NCBI RefSeq assembly: GCF_002127325.2
Contig: NC_035448.2
Location: 119,058,538-119,122,537, forward strand
Source of the DNA: Helianthus annuus
Taxonomy: Eukaryota > Streptophyta > Magnoliopsida > Asterales > Asteraceae
Length of the DNA: 64,000 bases
Direction: 5' to 3'
Position numbers and translations under genes: made by a program. Shown here one piece after another: positions 21,665 to 32,089 of the stretch; the stretch's first letter is position 1; each line of letters opens with the position of its first letter. The notes beneath the pieces were generated by a model. That model saw only the letters and a list, made by a program, of their open reading frames with translations. It did not search any database and had not been told where the DNA came from.

Positions 21665-23419
21665 TGATGCGTGTGTGGTGGTATATATATTTTATGTATA
21701 TTTTTAGCCCTTTTTACACTTTAGTCAAGTTTTAAATTTACAAAACACGATATTTTACTAACACCAAACACACATATGGGCAAGTGCACCCATCGTGAGC
21801 GTGGTATAGTGTTGGTAAGATACCGAGGTCGTCCAATGACACAAGAGATTTTAGTACCGGTTTATCCTCAACGTCAAATCAAATCAAATCAAAATTTTAG
21901 AAAAAGATTTTAAACTAGTAAATAAAAACTAAAAATGCTGAAAAATAAAATAAAAATAAAAACAGATAGACAAGATGAATCAGTTGGATCCGACTCGCCT
22001 TTAGTGTAACCTTTAATTATTTCCGCACTTTTGCATTTTTTAAAAGATTGTCTTAGTTATAGTAGTAGGCCCCTCTTTTGAAGGTGACGTTACCCTCAAC
22101 CCAGTAGTTTGAGTCAGCAAGCATACAATCCTAAAGGGTTGGATTATTAAAAGATAATTAATTAAGTTATTAATGCATAATGTGGTAGGCCTCTCTTTTG
22201 AAGGTGACGTTACCCTCGGCTAAGTAGTTTGAGTCAGTAGGGATACAATCCTAAATAACCGGGTTAAAGTTTTAATAGTAGTTTACATATGAGGGGGTCA
22301 AGGAGTTCGGACCCCCGCCATCCAATACCAGTGGGTATTGAAGGAGGTCCTACTAAACTTGACCCAGGTCCTTGCAGGATCTATACACTGAACAAGGCAA
22401 GTCTCTTACCAAACCATTCCCTTAACCCCCGACCAGGTAGCCAACATATCTCCATATAGACCGTGGAGATATGAATGGTGAAAATGTTTTATTTTATGTA
22501 GACAGTAAAATAATGCCAAGACACCACGGGCAAATGATAAGGAAGATTCACCTTCAACATAAGAAACTAGTTATTAAAGTCATTAATACATAACCAAATA
22601 AAACGTGCGAAATGATTAAAAATAAAAAGTATTACACTAAATGCTTGTCTTCACCAAGTGATGTAAGAGACTTAGGCAAATATGGCCTTTAATTGTCAAG
22701 AACTCTTACGATCAATCTTGGATCCCGAGACTACTCACACACTCTATGACGGATGATGGTGGTGGATGTGGGTTGTGATGGTGGTGGTGGGTGGGTGAAG
22801 TGTGAGAGAGGTGGTTTGCCAAGGGATGAGTTGCAAGTGAGCCAAGCAGCCCTATTTATAGCCTGCACAGAAGCCCGGACACGGCCTCATGTCCATTGGG
22901 CACGGCCCCGTGTCCACCCATCTTCTTTTTCTTCATTAAATGCAGTTTGTCTGCATTAGTTGACCATGCCCCCGTGTCCGCTGGGCACGACCCCATGTGC
23001 AGAAGCATATCTGTACTATCAAGATTTGCCTAGATTCTGCGAATCTTAGCGTTGACCATGGCCCCGTGTCCGCTGGGCACGCTCCCGTGGTGGGTGATAA
23101 AAGCTTCTACAACTTTGTCTTTTCTGCAGACACTTGGGCACGCCCCCGTGCTTAGTGAGCACGGGGCATGTTCAACCTTTTGTTCTCTTGTTTTTGCTTG
23201 GGAGGATGCTATCGAGGGGTCGGGCATGCCACGTTTATTCCTTTTCTTTTATTTATGTTAGTTTTAGCTGCCTTTTTGCTTCTTTTGTTCATTTGAGCTC
23301 ATTTAATCCTGAAAATACAAAAGGAAGACAAAAGCACACTTTTTCCAACATTAGTACTAAAAACGGTTAGTTTTATGCCTCATTTGATGTAATTTATATG
23401 TTGCATTTTGCACACATCA
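21665..23419 (-). repeat. 3' LTR of Ath2 (1755 bp)
   Basis: Ends form a short inverted repeat: plus strand TGATGCGTGTG at the left and CACACATCA at the right. Minus TATA box at 22852-22860; CACGGCCCCGTG cluster 22878-23170; doubled block of about 125 bp at 22060-22262; CCACC-rich run about 22750-22800. The polypurine tract abuts it at 23421-23428 (plus ATACCCCCAC). Confidence 0.85.
22878..23170 (-). promoter_or_regulatory. CACGGCCCCGTG motif cluster, Ath2 LTR
   Basis: About nine copies, often as pairs such as CACGGCCCCGTG...GGGCACGACCCCATG. It starts about 18 bp upstream of the minus TATA box. Confidence 0.75.
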
Positions 23420-23831
23420 AATACCCCCACACTTGAATCTTTGCTTGTCCTCAAGAAAAACTCTTTATAATGTGGCTTACACTCCCAAATGGAATGGGTA
23501 GAAGTGAAGGTTTTTGGGCTTGTCATAGAGTGTCGGGATTCCAAGATTCTTTATTAGGTTTTATTTTTATTTTATTTACAATCCTATTCGTTATGATTTA
23601 TTTAGAACATTACATAAAATAAATTACATATTAGGGCATAACATGCCTTTTTAAAATTCCATTTATATACAAGTTCACATACCTCACAGGGGATCACTCA
23701 ACACTCGGCCGAAGATGTATTTTTGTGAAACACTCGAGAGCGGCATGGAACTTACTTCTACCATAAGCTTGCCAAGCAATCAATCCTCCTCCTTTTTAAC
23801 TATACACCTTTGTAAATATCAAGTGGGCTTT
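23420..23831 (-). mobile_element. Ath2 3' untranslated region, part left of Cop1
   Basis: Non-coding; matches 18612-18990 and 40040-40455. It stops at 23831 where Cop1 begins and continues at 30755. Confidence 0.8.
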
Positions 23832-24252
23832 TGTAGGATCGTTTTGTGACCCAAACGAGTCTGTCAGAAGAGTTCTTGGTCTAAACAGAGGCGAAATTCA
23901 TTGTTTAGACTTCGAAACAGCTTGATTCACTTTAAATTGTCTGGTATTATTGATTTGACAGCAATACAGATCAAATGACACGTCGGCAGTACTTCGGTAC
24001 CAGAATCTGATTTCGTTACAAATGACTTGACATCAAGGGTATATATAGAGGAGGTAATTTCGCACGGAATTGCCATTTGGTATTTCATGCGAAATAGCTG
24101 ATAGCTATTTCGTGCGAAATAGCTAGTTGCTATTTCGCGCGAAATTAACCTTTCACACATAAACCCTAAATTTCTCGTACTACGTGCCCTGGTCTAACAT
24201 TTCTAATACAAGACTCGATACAAGAAGAAGTTGACGGACGTATGCACCAACA
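23832..24252 (-). repeat. 3' LTR of Cop1 (421 bp)
   Basis: Minus TATA box at 24040-24048 (TATATATA). Directly upstream on the minus strand are ATTTCGTGCGAAAT-type palindromes. It has two extra ~25-bp units (ATAGCTGATAGCTATTTCGTGCGAA type) compared with the 5' LTR. Confidence 0.9.
24057..24150 (-). promoter_or_regulatory. TTTCGTGCGAAA palindrome cluster upstream of the Cop1 TATA box
   Basis: Four copies of an ATTTCGYGCGAAAT-like palindrome lie 10-100 bp upstream of the minus TATA box at 24040-24048. Confidence 0.7.
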
Positions 24253-26434
24253 GTCTCCCCCTCGGATGTTGACGAAGTCTTCGGTGTCGAGTCTTCACAA
24301 TCTTCAGCCTTGATCAGTCTTTGGGCTTCTTCCAAAATATCTTGACAGTGTAAGTATTCATCAAACTCTATCTTTTCTCTTTCTTTCCGCAGGATCTGGA
24401 GCTGGCTCTATTCATCTACAGACTCACTCTTTCTAACAGACTCCCCCTCAAGTTGTGCTGGGATCGTAGTCTGACTTTCACAGGATCAGGATCGTGACCT
24501 GGCTCTTTACTCAGAATCAGAATCCAGGCTATGCTGCACATCCTCTACCTCAAAATAAGATTTATAAATTTAACAATTTTGACAAATTTTATTCTTTGCT
24601 TACCACTTGTAAACACACACTCACACTGATTTAATCACTTAAAAAACTCTGATGACCACATATAGGTATATCATTTTCCAAACACAATTTTCCCAAACCT
24701 GTTCGTCATGCTCAGCAATTGGAATTTTGAAAATCTTCTTTTCATCATTAGTTGTCGAAAATCTTTTTGAATTTTGCTTTAGATGAAATGCAGTAAAGAA
24801 ATATTTACAGACAATTTTTTTGTGAGTTTGTGTAAGAGGATCATATCAGTTTCTGAGACAAATCACCAACACTGTTAAGCTTTAAACATTTTAAGTTCTA
24901 AACGATTCACTTAGATTGTCAGTATACTGGTCCACTTAAATTTTCACACAAAGTTCAACTGTTTCGAGATACGAATTAATGTTTTAAGTACTTAAACTTA
25001 TTCGTGTATCCCACCTCAGAATATACTCCCGTATCCAGATCCCAATATTCAATCTTACAGGTGAGTATACCTAGATGATATATGTAAAAGGGTAATTGCG
25101 AGGCCATGAGAGCTCAGGTTAGAACTTCCGTTCGTACAAAGAGATGATGGCTCGTCTTTTGGTGTGTTCCCTTTAGAGAATCTTTTCTTCAACAACATAT
25201 GATTAGCATTTTGCAATGATTCATCATTTTTATGCTGAGGGTGATGCTTATATTTTAAGCAAGCGAAAAGTATTATACGGGGACTAGGCCATTGCTTCCG
25301 CAAAATCAGAAGTCCAGGGATAATACCCCAGATATCACTGAGCATAAAGACCTAGTATCTCAGAAAGAGGGATCTTTCAAACAAGATTTCGGGGGTTACC
25401 CATATATCCGAGAGATGTTCCCCATGATATAAGTAAGTTTGAAATTTAGGTTTATATCTCGAACACAATCTACTAATTGTACAAAAACCTACTGGCATAT
25501 CATCAGTGAGATCGTTTATCACATTTGACTTTACAAATCTTTAGCGTGTTGTGATAGTCCACTGATGTACTATCATTTCCTCTTTTCTACAACAAAACTC
25601 GTTTATGGCTTTTATCATGTTTTTTACTTTTTCAAAAAAATTTCTAATGTTTTTGGATTTTCTGAATTCTTACTGCACCTAAAATTCAAAAATATTTAAA
25701 GAAAATTGAAAACAAACTGTACAATGAAATGACAACTGATATTGAATTGCTTCTATTCGCCATCCACTTGGCATAAACAATCAGAACTCCCCCTCACAAC
25801 AAACTATTTTCCCATTATGATTTCAAAACACTTAAGTTTGTTTTAATCAAAATGGTTTTTCCGGATAATAAGTTTTGTTGATTTTACCACTTGTAGGGAA
25901 TGGGGATCAATTCATCACTTTGTTCTTTCATCTACTTGAAAAATTTAACAATTTTAGGTTTTATCAACAAATACCACTTGTAGAAAATCAAGTACAACTT
26001 AATGTCCCTGATTTACCACTTGTAAATCGAAATCTCACAGTTACCAACCTGTGAATTTCTCAAGAAATATGCCAATTCCTACTCCCCAATTACCAACCTG
26101 GGAGTTCCGGCAAGTCAGGATTTTAAGTAAAAAATGCAGTCACCCAAGCCTGACCAGCCTTGTGTGATTTTTCATCACATCTATCCCACCATCTTTTTGA
26201 TTGATAAAATTCTTTGGCACCTTTAACCTTCCCATCAACCATCTTCCCAAATGGTGGAAAATTAACATCATCCAATGGCGGAACAGAATTTTCAACAATT
26301 TTCTCAACAGATAGCTCCTCTAATTTTATGGAATCAGATTCATCGCTAGAACTTTCATCTGAACTTTTGACAACCCATTTTTGTTTGTTTAAATCGACTT
26401 TTCTTTTGTAAAAATGTTTTGAAACATAACCAGT
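24253..26434 (-). mobile_element. 3' non-coding region of Cop1
   Basis: No copia Pol domain and no long frame in about 2.2 kb. Parts match the 3' non-coding region of Cop2: 24253-24520 against 53037-53260, and 24990-25600 against 53900-54560 (shared CCCGTATCCAGA, CCCAATATTCA, TCTTACAGG, CAGAACTTCCGTTC, GATCTTTCAAAC). A few residual gag-end codons (KAGQAWV) are readable near 26150. Confidence 0.7.
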
Positions 26435-26632
26435 TTAAAAAGTCGAATTTTCAATCACCTTAGATTTCTCAGTTGGTTGTTTCTTTTCATCAACATGTTT
26501 TTCTCTCAATTTTGAGTTAAAAGAAACTTCCTGATTTGTGTTGTTGGACTGTTGACAATTCCAAGCAATGTGTCCAACTTTGTGACATTTAAAACAGGTT
26601 CTTCGTTCCACTCTTTTGTCAAATTCCCTCAT
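26435..26632 (-). pseudogene. gag: Cop1 Gag extension with second CCHC zinc knuckle
   Basis: Sixty-five residues including CFKCHKVGHIAWNC, a CX2CX4HX4C knuckle, then a Lys/Glu-rich tail. It corresponds to the CFRCEQVGHIARKC knuckle of Cop2 near 58640-58690. Stops and frame changes separate it from the frames upstream; originally it was probably part of one long Gag. Confidence 0.75.
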
Positions 26633-27170
26633 CGAATTCCTTTTCTTTTCAGCAAGAAACTCCTGATTTGACTGTTTCTAGAAAGGTTTCTTCTGTTCCT
26701 CTTCACAACTTGTTCCTGCAACAAATTTTGTATTTGGTTTATAATTTTTCTCATTTTTATAATTTTCTAGGGAAATGAATCCTAAACCATTCTTTTTGAA
26801 GTTACCGTTATGGTTTGGTTTCTTTTGAAACCTGTAACCAGAACCGTAACCCATTTTCTTGTTTACTCTTTGTTGAATTCTTGAAGTGTAATTTTTAGGA
26901 TTTTTAGAAAGATTTATATCTTTTATTTCAGAAATATTAATTTCTGTCTATTTGAAAACCTGTTTGGTCTGTTCAGTTTTAACACTTCTTATTGGAAATT
27001 CCTCATCAGAATATAATTTGTCTGAATCATTCAAAGGTATATGCCACTTTGATTAGTTCGTCATTCAAATTAGATTTTGATAACAAGAATTCTTTATTGT
27101 AAACCCACTTGACTGGTGAACTTAGACTCTTTTCTGACGAACTCAGACTTTCAGATTTAGACTCCGACTT

Positions 27171-27479
27171 TCACTCTTCATCCATATCCAACACCTGATC
27201 GACAACTTTCTTTAACAACTCAGACTCATGATCAGTGTCAGACGCTGTGAATGTGACATCAATGTTATCTGGTAACTCATCGATGGTTTCAGACTTTAAC
27301 TTGATGTTGAGAGCCTTATTTAAACGTTCCCCATTTGGCTTTCTGGGAGAATAACTTTCATAAATCGGGGGCGGACACTTGTTATACTTGACACTTTGTT
27401 TCTTACCAGTATCCGTTTTTTTCTTTCTTTTGTTCTTGAAAAGCTTCAAGACCTGCAACAGTAGGATAAACTCTGTCAA
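27171..27479 (-). pseudogene. gag: Cop1 Gag linker segment
   Basis: A frame with KKTDTGKKQSVKYNKCPPPIY and an acidic tail (TASDTDHESELLKKVVDQVL). It parallels the Cop2 segment KVPPPILHNYTKKESG ... SSNDESVQNDVVKSVVDKVL. The role is unknown. It overlaps the end of the coiled-coil frame in a different frame, which implies a frameshift. Confidence 0.6.
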
Positions 27480-28074
27480 TCAAATAATCATATGTTGTAT
27501 AACTCAACAATAAACGTTTGATTCTTTCACTCTCAATCTTTTCGAGTTCTAAATCCTGCTTTAGCTTTGCACAATCTTCAATATACTCATTGATGACTTT
27601 CTGCTTTGTCATTAAAGTTGAGCTCATCATTGTCATAGCAGCATCAACTTCTCGATTTATTTTGTTCAAACCATCAACCGTCCTGTTCAAAACATCATAC
27701 GACTCCTTTACATACTTCACATCAGACAACAAATTCTCTTTCAACTCTTCAAGTTCACAAATCTTCTTGTCCTTTTCTTCACAATGTTTGCAAGACTCCA
27801 AACATTTCAGACAAGGTTTAATGACCTCAAATATCTTTTCAACCTCGACAATCTTTTCAACTTCAACAATTTTTTCTACCTCGACGACTTTCTCAACTTT
27901 GACGAGTTTCTCAACTTCGACAATCTTTTCAACTTCGACAATTCTCTCTACTACTTTCTCCACTTCAACAATTTTTTCTATCACCTTTTCAATCACTGAT
28001 TCAACATTTGCTTCTTCAGCATCCATCTTTGCCTTCTCATCAGCTATTCTTCTTACTTCCAGTTCTCTCTTCAA
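27403..28074 (-). pseudogene. gag: Cop1 coiled-coil Gag segment with VEKIVEVEK repeat
   Basis: A 223-residue frame. Residues about 25-85 are a tandem V-E-K-I-V-E-V-E-K repeat, about ten units, giving a strongly amphipathic coiled coil. A Cys-rich stretch (CLKCLESCKHC) follows, then more coiled coil with DVLNRTVDGLNK. The equivalent in Cop2 (59798-59000) has the coiled coil and a Cys-rich stretch (CTKECNFC) but not the long VEK repeat. It may mediate Gag multimerisation; that is inferred. The plus-strand ORF over the same bases is a shadow. Confidence 0.75.
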
Positions 28075-28089
28075 TCTGGCAATCTTCTT

Positions 28090-28710
28090 CTAATTCAGCA
28101 TCTCAACTTTATCTGCAAAAAACAAATTAAAACTATCAGGATCTAGACCTTTTCTAGCTTTATTAATGTATTCTTCTTCATCATCAGTATCTACATCACT
28201 TCCAAAATCTGGAAAAATCGGTATTCTTTTCGGACTAGATTTGTCTTCATCTTCTTTCAGAATTCTAGCAACAAGACCTGAACCAGGTGGAATGTATTTA
28301 TCCCAGCTAAATCCCTCTGCAACCTTTTCATCATCTTGGTCAATTATACCATAACAAGCTCTTTTCTCCTTTTCTTCAATGGCACGTGCATGTGCAGTTT
28401 GTGGTTGTTGAGCAATCTGATGAAAAATTGATTTTTGATAATAATTGTTTTTTCCAGACTGATCTTGTCTTCCATTTGCTTCTATGTTTTTGCACTCACG
28501 TTTAAAATGACCCTTTTCTCGACAACGAAAACACGTAACCTTCGATTTGTCAAAACCTATTGGAGATTTAGACAATTCACTAAATTCATCTCTTCCGGTG
28601 ATTTGTTGAAACTTTTCTGCCCTTCGAACCGCACTGGCTAAACACCACTTGACGTCCATCAACTCAAGTTCTTCAGCATCAAGTTGGTCATAATCTTCTT
28701 TGGTAAGCAT
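28090..28710 (-). pseudogene. gag: Cop1 Gag middle segment with first CCHC knuckle
   Basis: A 206-residue frame with LTKEDYDQLDAEELELMDVKW and the knuckle CFRCREKGHFKREC, both closely matching Cop2 Gag (LTKEDYDQIDPEEMELIDIRW, CFKCKQKGHFKREC). An acidic tail follows. The frame is preceded by damaged gag sequence at 28711-29003 containing at least two stops. Confidence 0.8.
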
Positions 28711-29003
28711 CGGATTTCCAATTTACCAGCAATCAAACTTTCATATGATTCCAACATAGCAACGAGTGATGCCATGTGTTGCTTAGCTATTTCTGGAGAA
28801 AGATTTTGACCATTTTGAATGTTCAAAGTAACATTGCACTGCAGATTTGTAGAATTCTATTGTTGAGGACTTGGTGTTGTATGATTTGGATCAAAGCTTG
28901 AATACGAAGACGAATGTCCACCACTCTGAGTCACAGTACTACCTTTCGTTCCAGAAGAACTATCAGCACTGAAACCAGTTTGGATCTTTGGGCTGGGAGT
29001 AAC

Positions 29004-29774
29004 TTAAAATTTGTTTCCTCTGTAGTATAAACTGACATCTTGTTGAGCATTTGGATTCTTCATAATTGCTGTTTTCTGGATATCCAACTCATGCTCCTCA
29101 ATCTTCTGAATAAACTGTACCAGATTCATATTTTCAGATTTTCTCATGTGTTTTAAGATCAACAAATAAGTTCCCCATTTCTGCTGTGGTAATGCATCAA
29201 CAAGTTTATCAACCCATTCATCGTCGTCTTTCTTTATGTCCAATCTTCCCATTTCCAAAACAAGATGACAACATCTATCAATGGTCATTTTTGTTGTTTC
29301 ATGTTCAAAAGCTACAAACATGTCAAATGATTTCTTAAGTAAAGCCTTTTTATTCTTGATCATATCTGCACTTCCTTTAAACTTTTGAATCAATGCCGTC
29401 CAAATTAACCTAGCAGTACCCTCATGTTGGAGCAAAACAAAGATATCTTCTTTAATCGCTTGTTGAAGAATACTGATCATCATTTTTTCACTTGTATATT
29501 TCCATTTATCACTTTCAGAAAAGTCACAAAATGCTTTTTCAAGCCCACGTTCATTTTTCGGTTTCTCGTAATCTTTCTCTAACGAACACCATGCGTCGAA
29601 CTTATAAGCTTGCACCCAGTTCTCAAACCGATTCTGCCATCCTTTAAAATCTTCAATGTACATAAGCTTTGGCGGTTTCTGGTAAGTTCCTGTCTCATTC
29701 TCATTGTACAAAGTTTCGGCAGCTGTAAGTGGAGCAACTGGTGTAGCAAACGCATTGTAGAATTCTTCTTCCAA
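29004..29774 (-). pseudogene. gag: Cop1 Gag N-terminal domain
   Basis: 256 residues with the copia Gag core: KPPKLMYIEDFKGWQNRFENW, KKALLKKSFDMF, DEWVDKLVDALPQQ. It is homologous to Cop2 Gag (KPPKLMVIEEYSRWSRKFEDW). The ATG at 29774 lies about 600 bp after the primer-binding site, as in Cop2. The frame ends at a TAA after GNKF, and gag homology continues beyond it, so the stop is a mutation. Confidence 0.82.
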
Positions 29775-29814
29775 ACTTCAGTAATCTGTATCACAAAATC
29801 AACAAAGTTCAAAC

Positions 29815-30185
29815 AACAATGAAGGTTCACACGAAATATGAATTCAAACGAAAACACTTGGTGCGAAATAACCAGACTCAAACGAAATCAGCTTTCAAAC
29901 GAAAACACCCTTTCAAGCGAAATAACCACTTTGGTGCGAAATAAATGATTTCGTGTGAAACAGTACACTTTCAAACGAGTTATGTAATTTCGTGCGAAAT
30001 TATCAAACGAAATGCAAATTTGGTGCGAAATTATCTAATTTCGTGTGAAACTCTCAAACGAAATTACAATCTGATGCGAAATTATCTATTTCGAGCGAAA
30101 TTAGGTACTTTCGTGTGAAATCAAGCAGGTAATTCCGTACGAAATAGTGCTGACGTCACTTAATCCGAAACCATTTTCAAGCGAA
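29815..30185 (-). repeat. Leader array of TTTCGTGCGAAA-type motifs in Cop1
   Basis: About twenty GCGAAAT / ATTTCG half-sites, many paired as palindromes (ATTTCGTGCGAAAT), fill the leader between the primer-binding site and gag. The same motif sits upstream of the LTR TATA box. Confidence 0.8.
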
Positions 30186-30369
30186 ATTATCAATTTTACC
30201 ACTTTTAGATCAAATTTAAGTCCAATTCTTTCAAGGACACATTAAAACACTGTTTCGCTTATAATGTGTGAAATTCAATCCATTTTAACCGTGAATTTTG
30301 TTAATTTTGAGAAAGAAGGTGTAGAAAACAGATTTTCAAGCTGAAATTGGTAAGAACTCTTCCTCCTGA

Positions 30370-30381
30370 GCTCTGATACCA
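30370..30381 (-). other. Primer-binding site of Cop1 (initiator Met tRNA)
   Basis: Minus strand TGGTATCAGAGC, 2 bp from the 5' LTR end at 30384. Confidence 0.9.
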
Positions 30382-30383
30382 CT

Positions 30384-30754
30384 TGTAGGATCGTTTTGTG
30401 ACCCAAACGAGTCTGTCAGAAGAGTTCTTGGTCTAAACAGAGGCGGAATTCATTGTTTAGACTTCGAAACAACTTGATTCACTTTAAATTGTCTTGTATT
30501 ATTGATTTGACAACAATACAGATCAAATGACACGTCGGCAGCACTTCGGTACCGGAATCTGATTTCGTTACAAATGACTTGACATCAAGGGTATATATAG
30601 AGGAGGTAATTTCGCACGGAATTGCCATTTGCTATTTCGTGCGAAATTAACCTTTCACACATAAACCCTAAATTTCTCGTACTACGTGCACTGATCTAAC
30701 ATTTCTAATACAAGACTCGATACAAGACGAAGTTGACAAACGTATGCACCAACA
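30384..30754 (-). repeat. 5' LTR of Cop1 (371 bp)
   Basis: Matches 23832-24252 apart from about a dozen substitutions and the loss of two ~25-bp palindromic units. TATA box at 30592-30599. Confidence 0.9.
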
Positions 30755-32089
30755 CTTTTGGGGGAAGGGTTAGGCTTGGGTTAAAGGTAGGTGGTTGGGT
30801 TAGTGGTTAGTAGAAAAGGGCGAAAGCCGTAAAAAGCATCGGTTTTCGTAAGACTTTTTATTTTTTATGACTTATTATTCTAATGAAGCAATTCTTCAAA
30901 CAAAGTTCTTTTTGATAAACTTGTTTGTTTATTTCTTTTGGCTTCATCATATTTTTTTTTGACAAGGAATGTCACATGAAAAACCGAGATATTTACTACA
31001 ATAAAGGGTTTAAAATAAAAAAGGGTTTTGGTGGGTAAAGGGGTGTTTTTTTGTGGGTTAAGAAATGAAAAGGTTTAGGCTCAAAGGGGTTAACTAGGGG
31101 GATTTTGGGTAGGTGGTAAAAAAATAATGGTTTTGAAATAAAAAGGGTTAGTCCTAATGCCTCCATCATTTACTTACTTGGGTTTAAGTTGGTAAGTTCT
31201 AGAGTCGTAAGAACCAAGCGGCTATTCACACAAGAAACGAAAAAATGAGCATTTAGTTTAAAGATGTGCATTTGTATGCTCAATAAAAGCTCAAAACTCA
31301 CTTTTTGTGGGAATGGATTATTATGTGATCAAGTATATATAATCAAATTTTAACTAGATTTGTCATGCCGTTTTTTAATTTTCTTATGTTGGTTCTTTTT
31401 ATCATGATGCTATCGGTTGTAAATTTGTAAAAATATAACCTTTTTAGAACTTGAAATTCCCAAATTAAACCAAGACAGGTAAAAAAAATGAAAAGATTTT
31501 GAAAAAATTTGGGGTGTTTAGCGGTTCCAATAGAGTTTTGTGTAAGGCTTGTAATTAGGACTTGCAAAATACAAGATTTTAGCATCCCCCCACACTTAAA
31601 TTACACATTGTCCTCAATGTGTCCCAAAAATGAGTTTTTAGGTCATCTGGACACGGCCCCGTGTCTGATGAACACGACCCCGTGGTCAGATTGCCAGTAA
31701 CGAGAACTTACAGAAGGTGGACACGGGGGCGTGTCGGCTGGGCACGACCCAGTGTCTGGCAAAAATCTGCATAATTTAGACAAACAGCAGGTCTGGGGCA
31801 ATGGGCACGGGGGCGTTTGGCTGAACACGACCCGTGTGGACAAACTGCAAAAGTGTAAAACAGGTTTCTGGCTTTGGTTTTCCTGTCCAGGCTTTAGTAG
31901 CACTAATGTTTAGTGCTCTAAGCCTCGTATGTACCTGTTTAACTAATAAATACCACACCAATCATAATAAACATCCTAAATTACCAAAGTTAATAATCCA
32001 CATCACAAGCTAAAAAGAAAAAGAAATGTAGAAACTAAAAAGTGTCAAAGGAAGTAAATTGTTCAACAAACGGCACGCAGGCCAGAAAT
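30755..32089 (-). mobile_element. Ath2 3' untranslated region, part right of Cop1
   Basis: Non-coding. It resumes the sequence broken at 23831. A second polypurine-like tract lies at 31585-31593 (plus TCCCCCCAC). A CACGGCCCCGTG-type cluster lies at 31650-31840, with variants such as CACGGGGGCGTG. Confidence 0.75.

Larger units (their letters stand above)
23832..30754 (-). mobile_element. Cop1: non-autonomous copia element with gag but no pol
   Basis: LTRs at 30384-30754 (5') and 23832-24252 (3'), TG..CA ends, and an initiator-Met primer-binding site at 30370-30381 (minus). Flanks CTTT on both sides are consistent with a short target duplication; a fifth base is ambiguous because of a T run, and the empty site is seen in the relative at 40455. 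Coding region 29774-26435 is all gag-like, with two CCHC knuckles and a coiled coil. There is no protease, integrase, RT or RNase H between 26434 and the 3' LTR. The LTRs differ by about 3% plus a 50-bp length difference. It would need proteins of a relative such as Cop2 to move. Confidence 0.88.

Noticed and set aside
25055..25345. 96-residue minus ORF in the Cop1 3' region
   Set aside because: The matching region of Cop2 is not open in the same frame, so the conservation is not at the protein level.
27518..28093. Plus-strand 191-residue Ser/Phe-rich ORF
   Set aside because: It is the reverse reading of the VEK coiled coil of Cop1 Gag; the repeat keeps both strands open.
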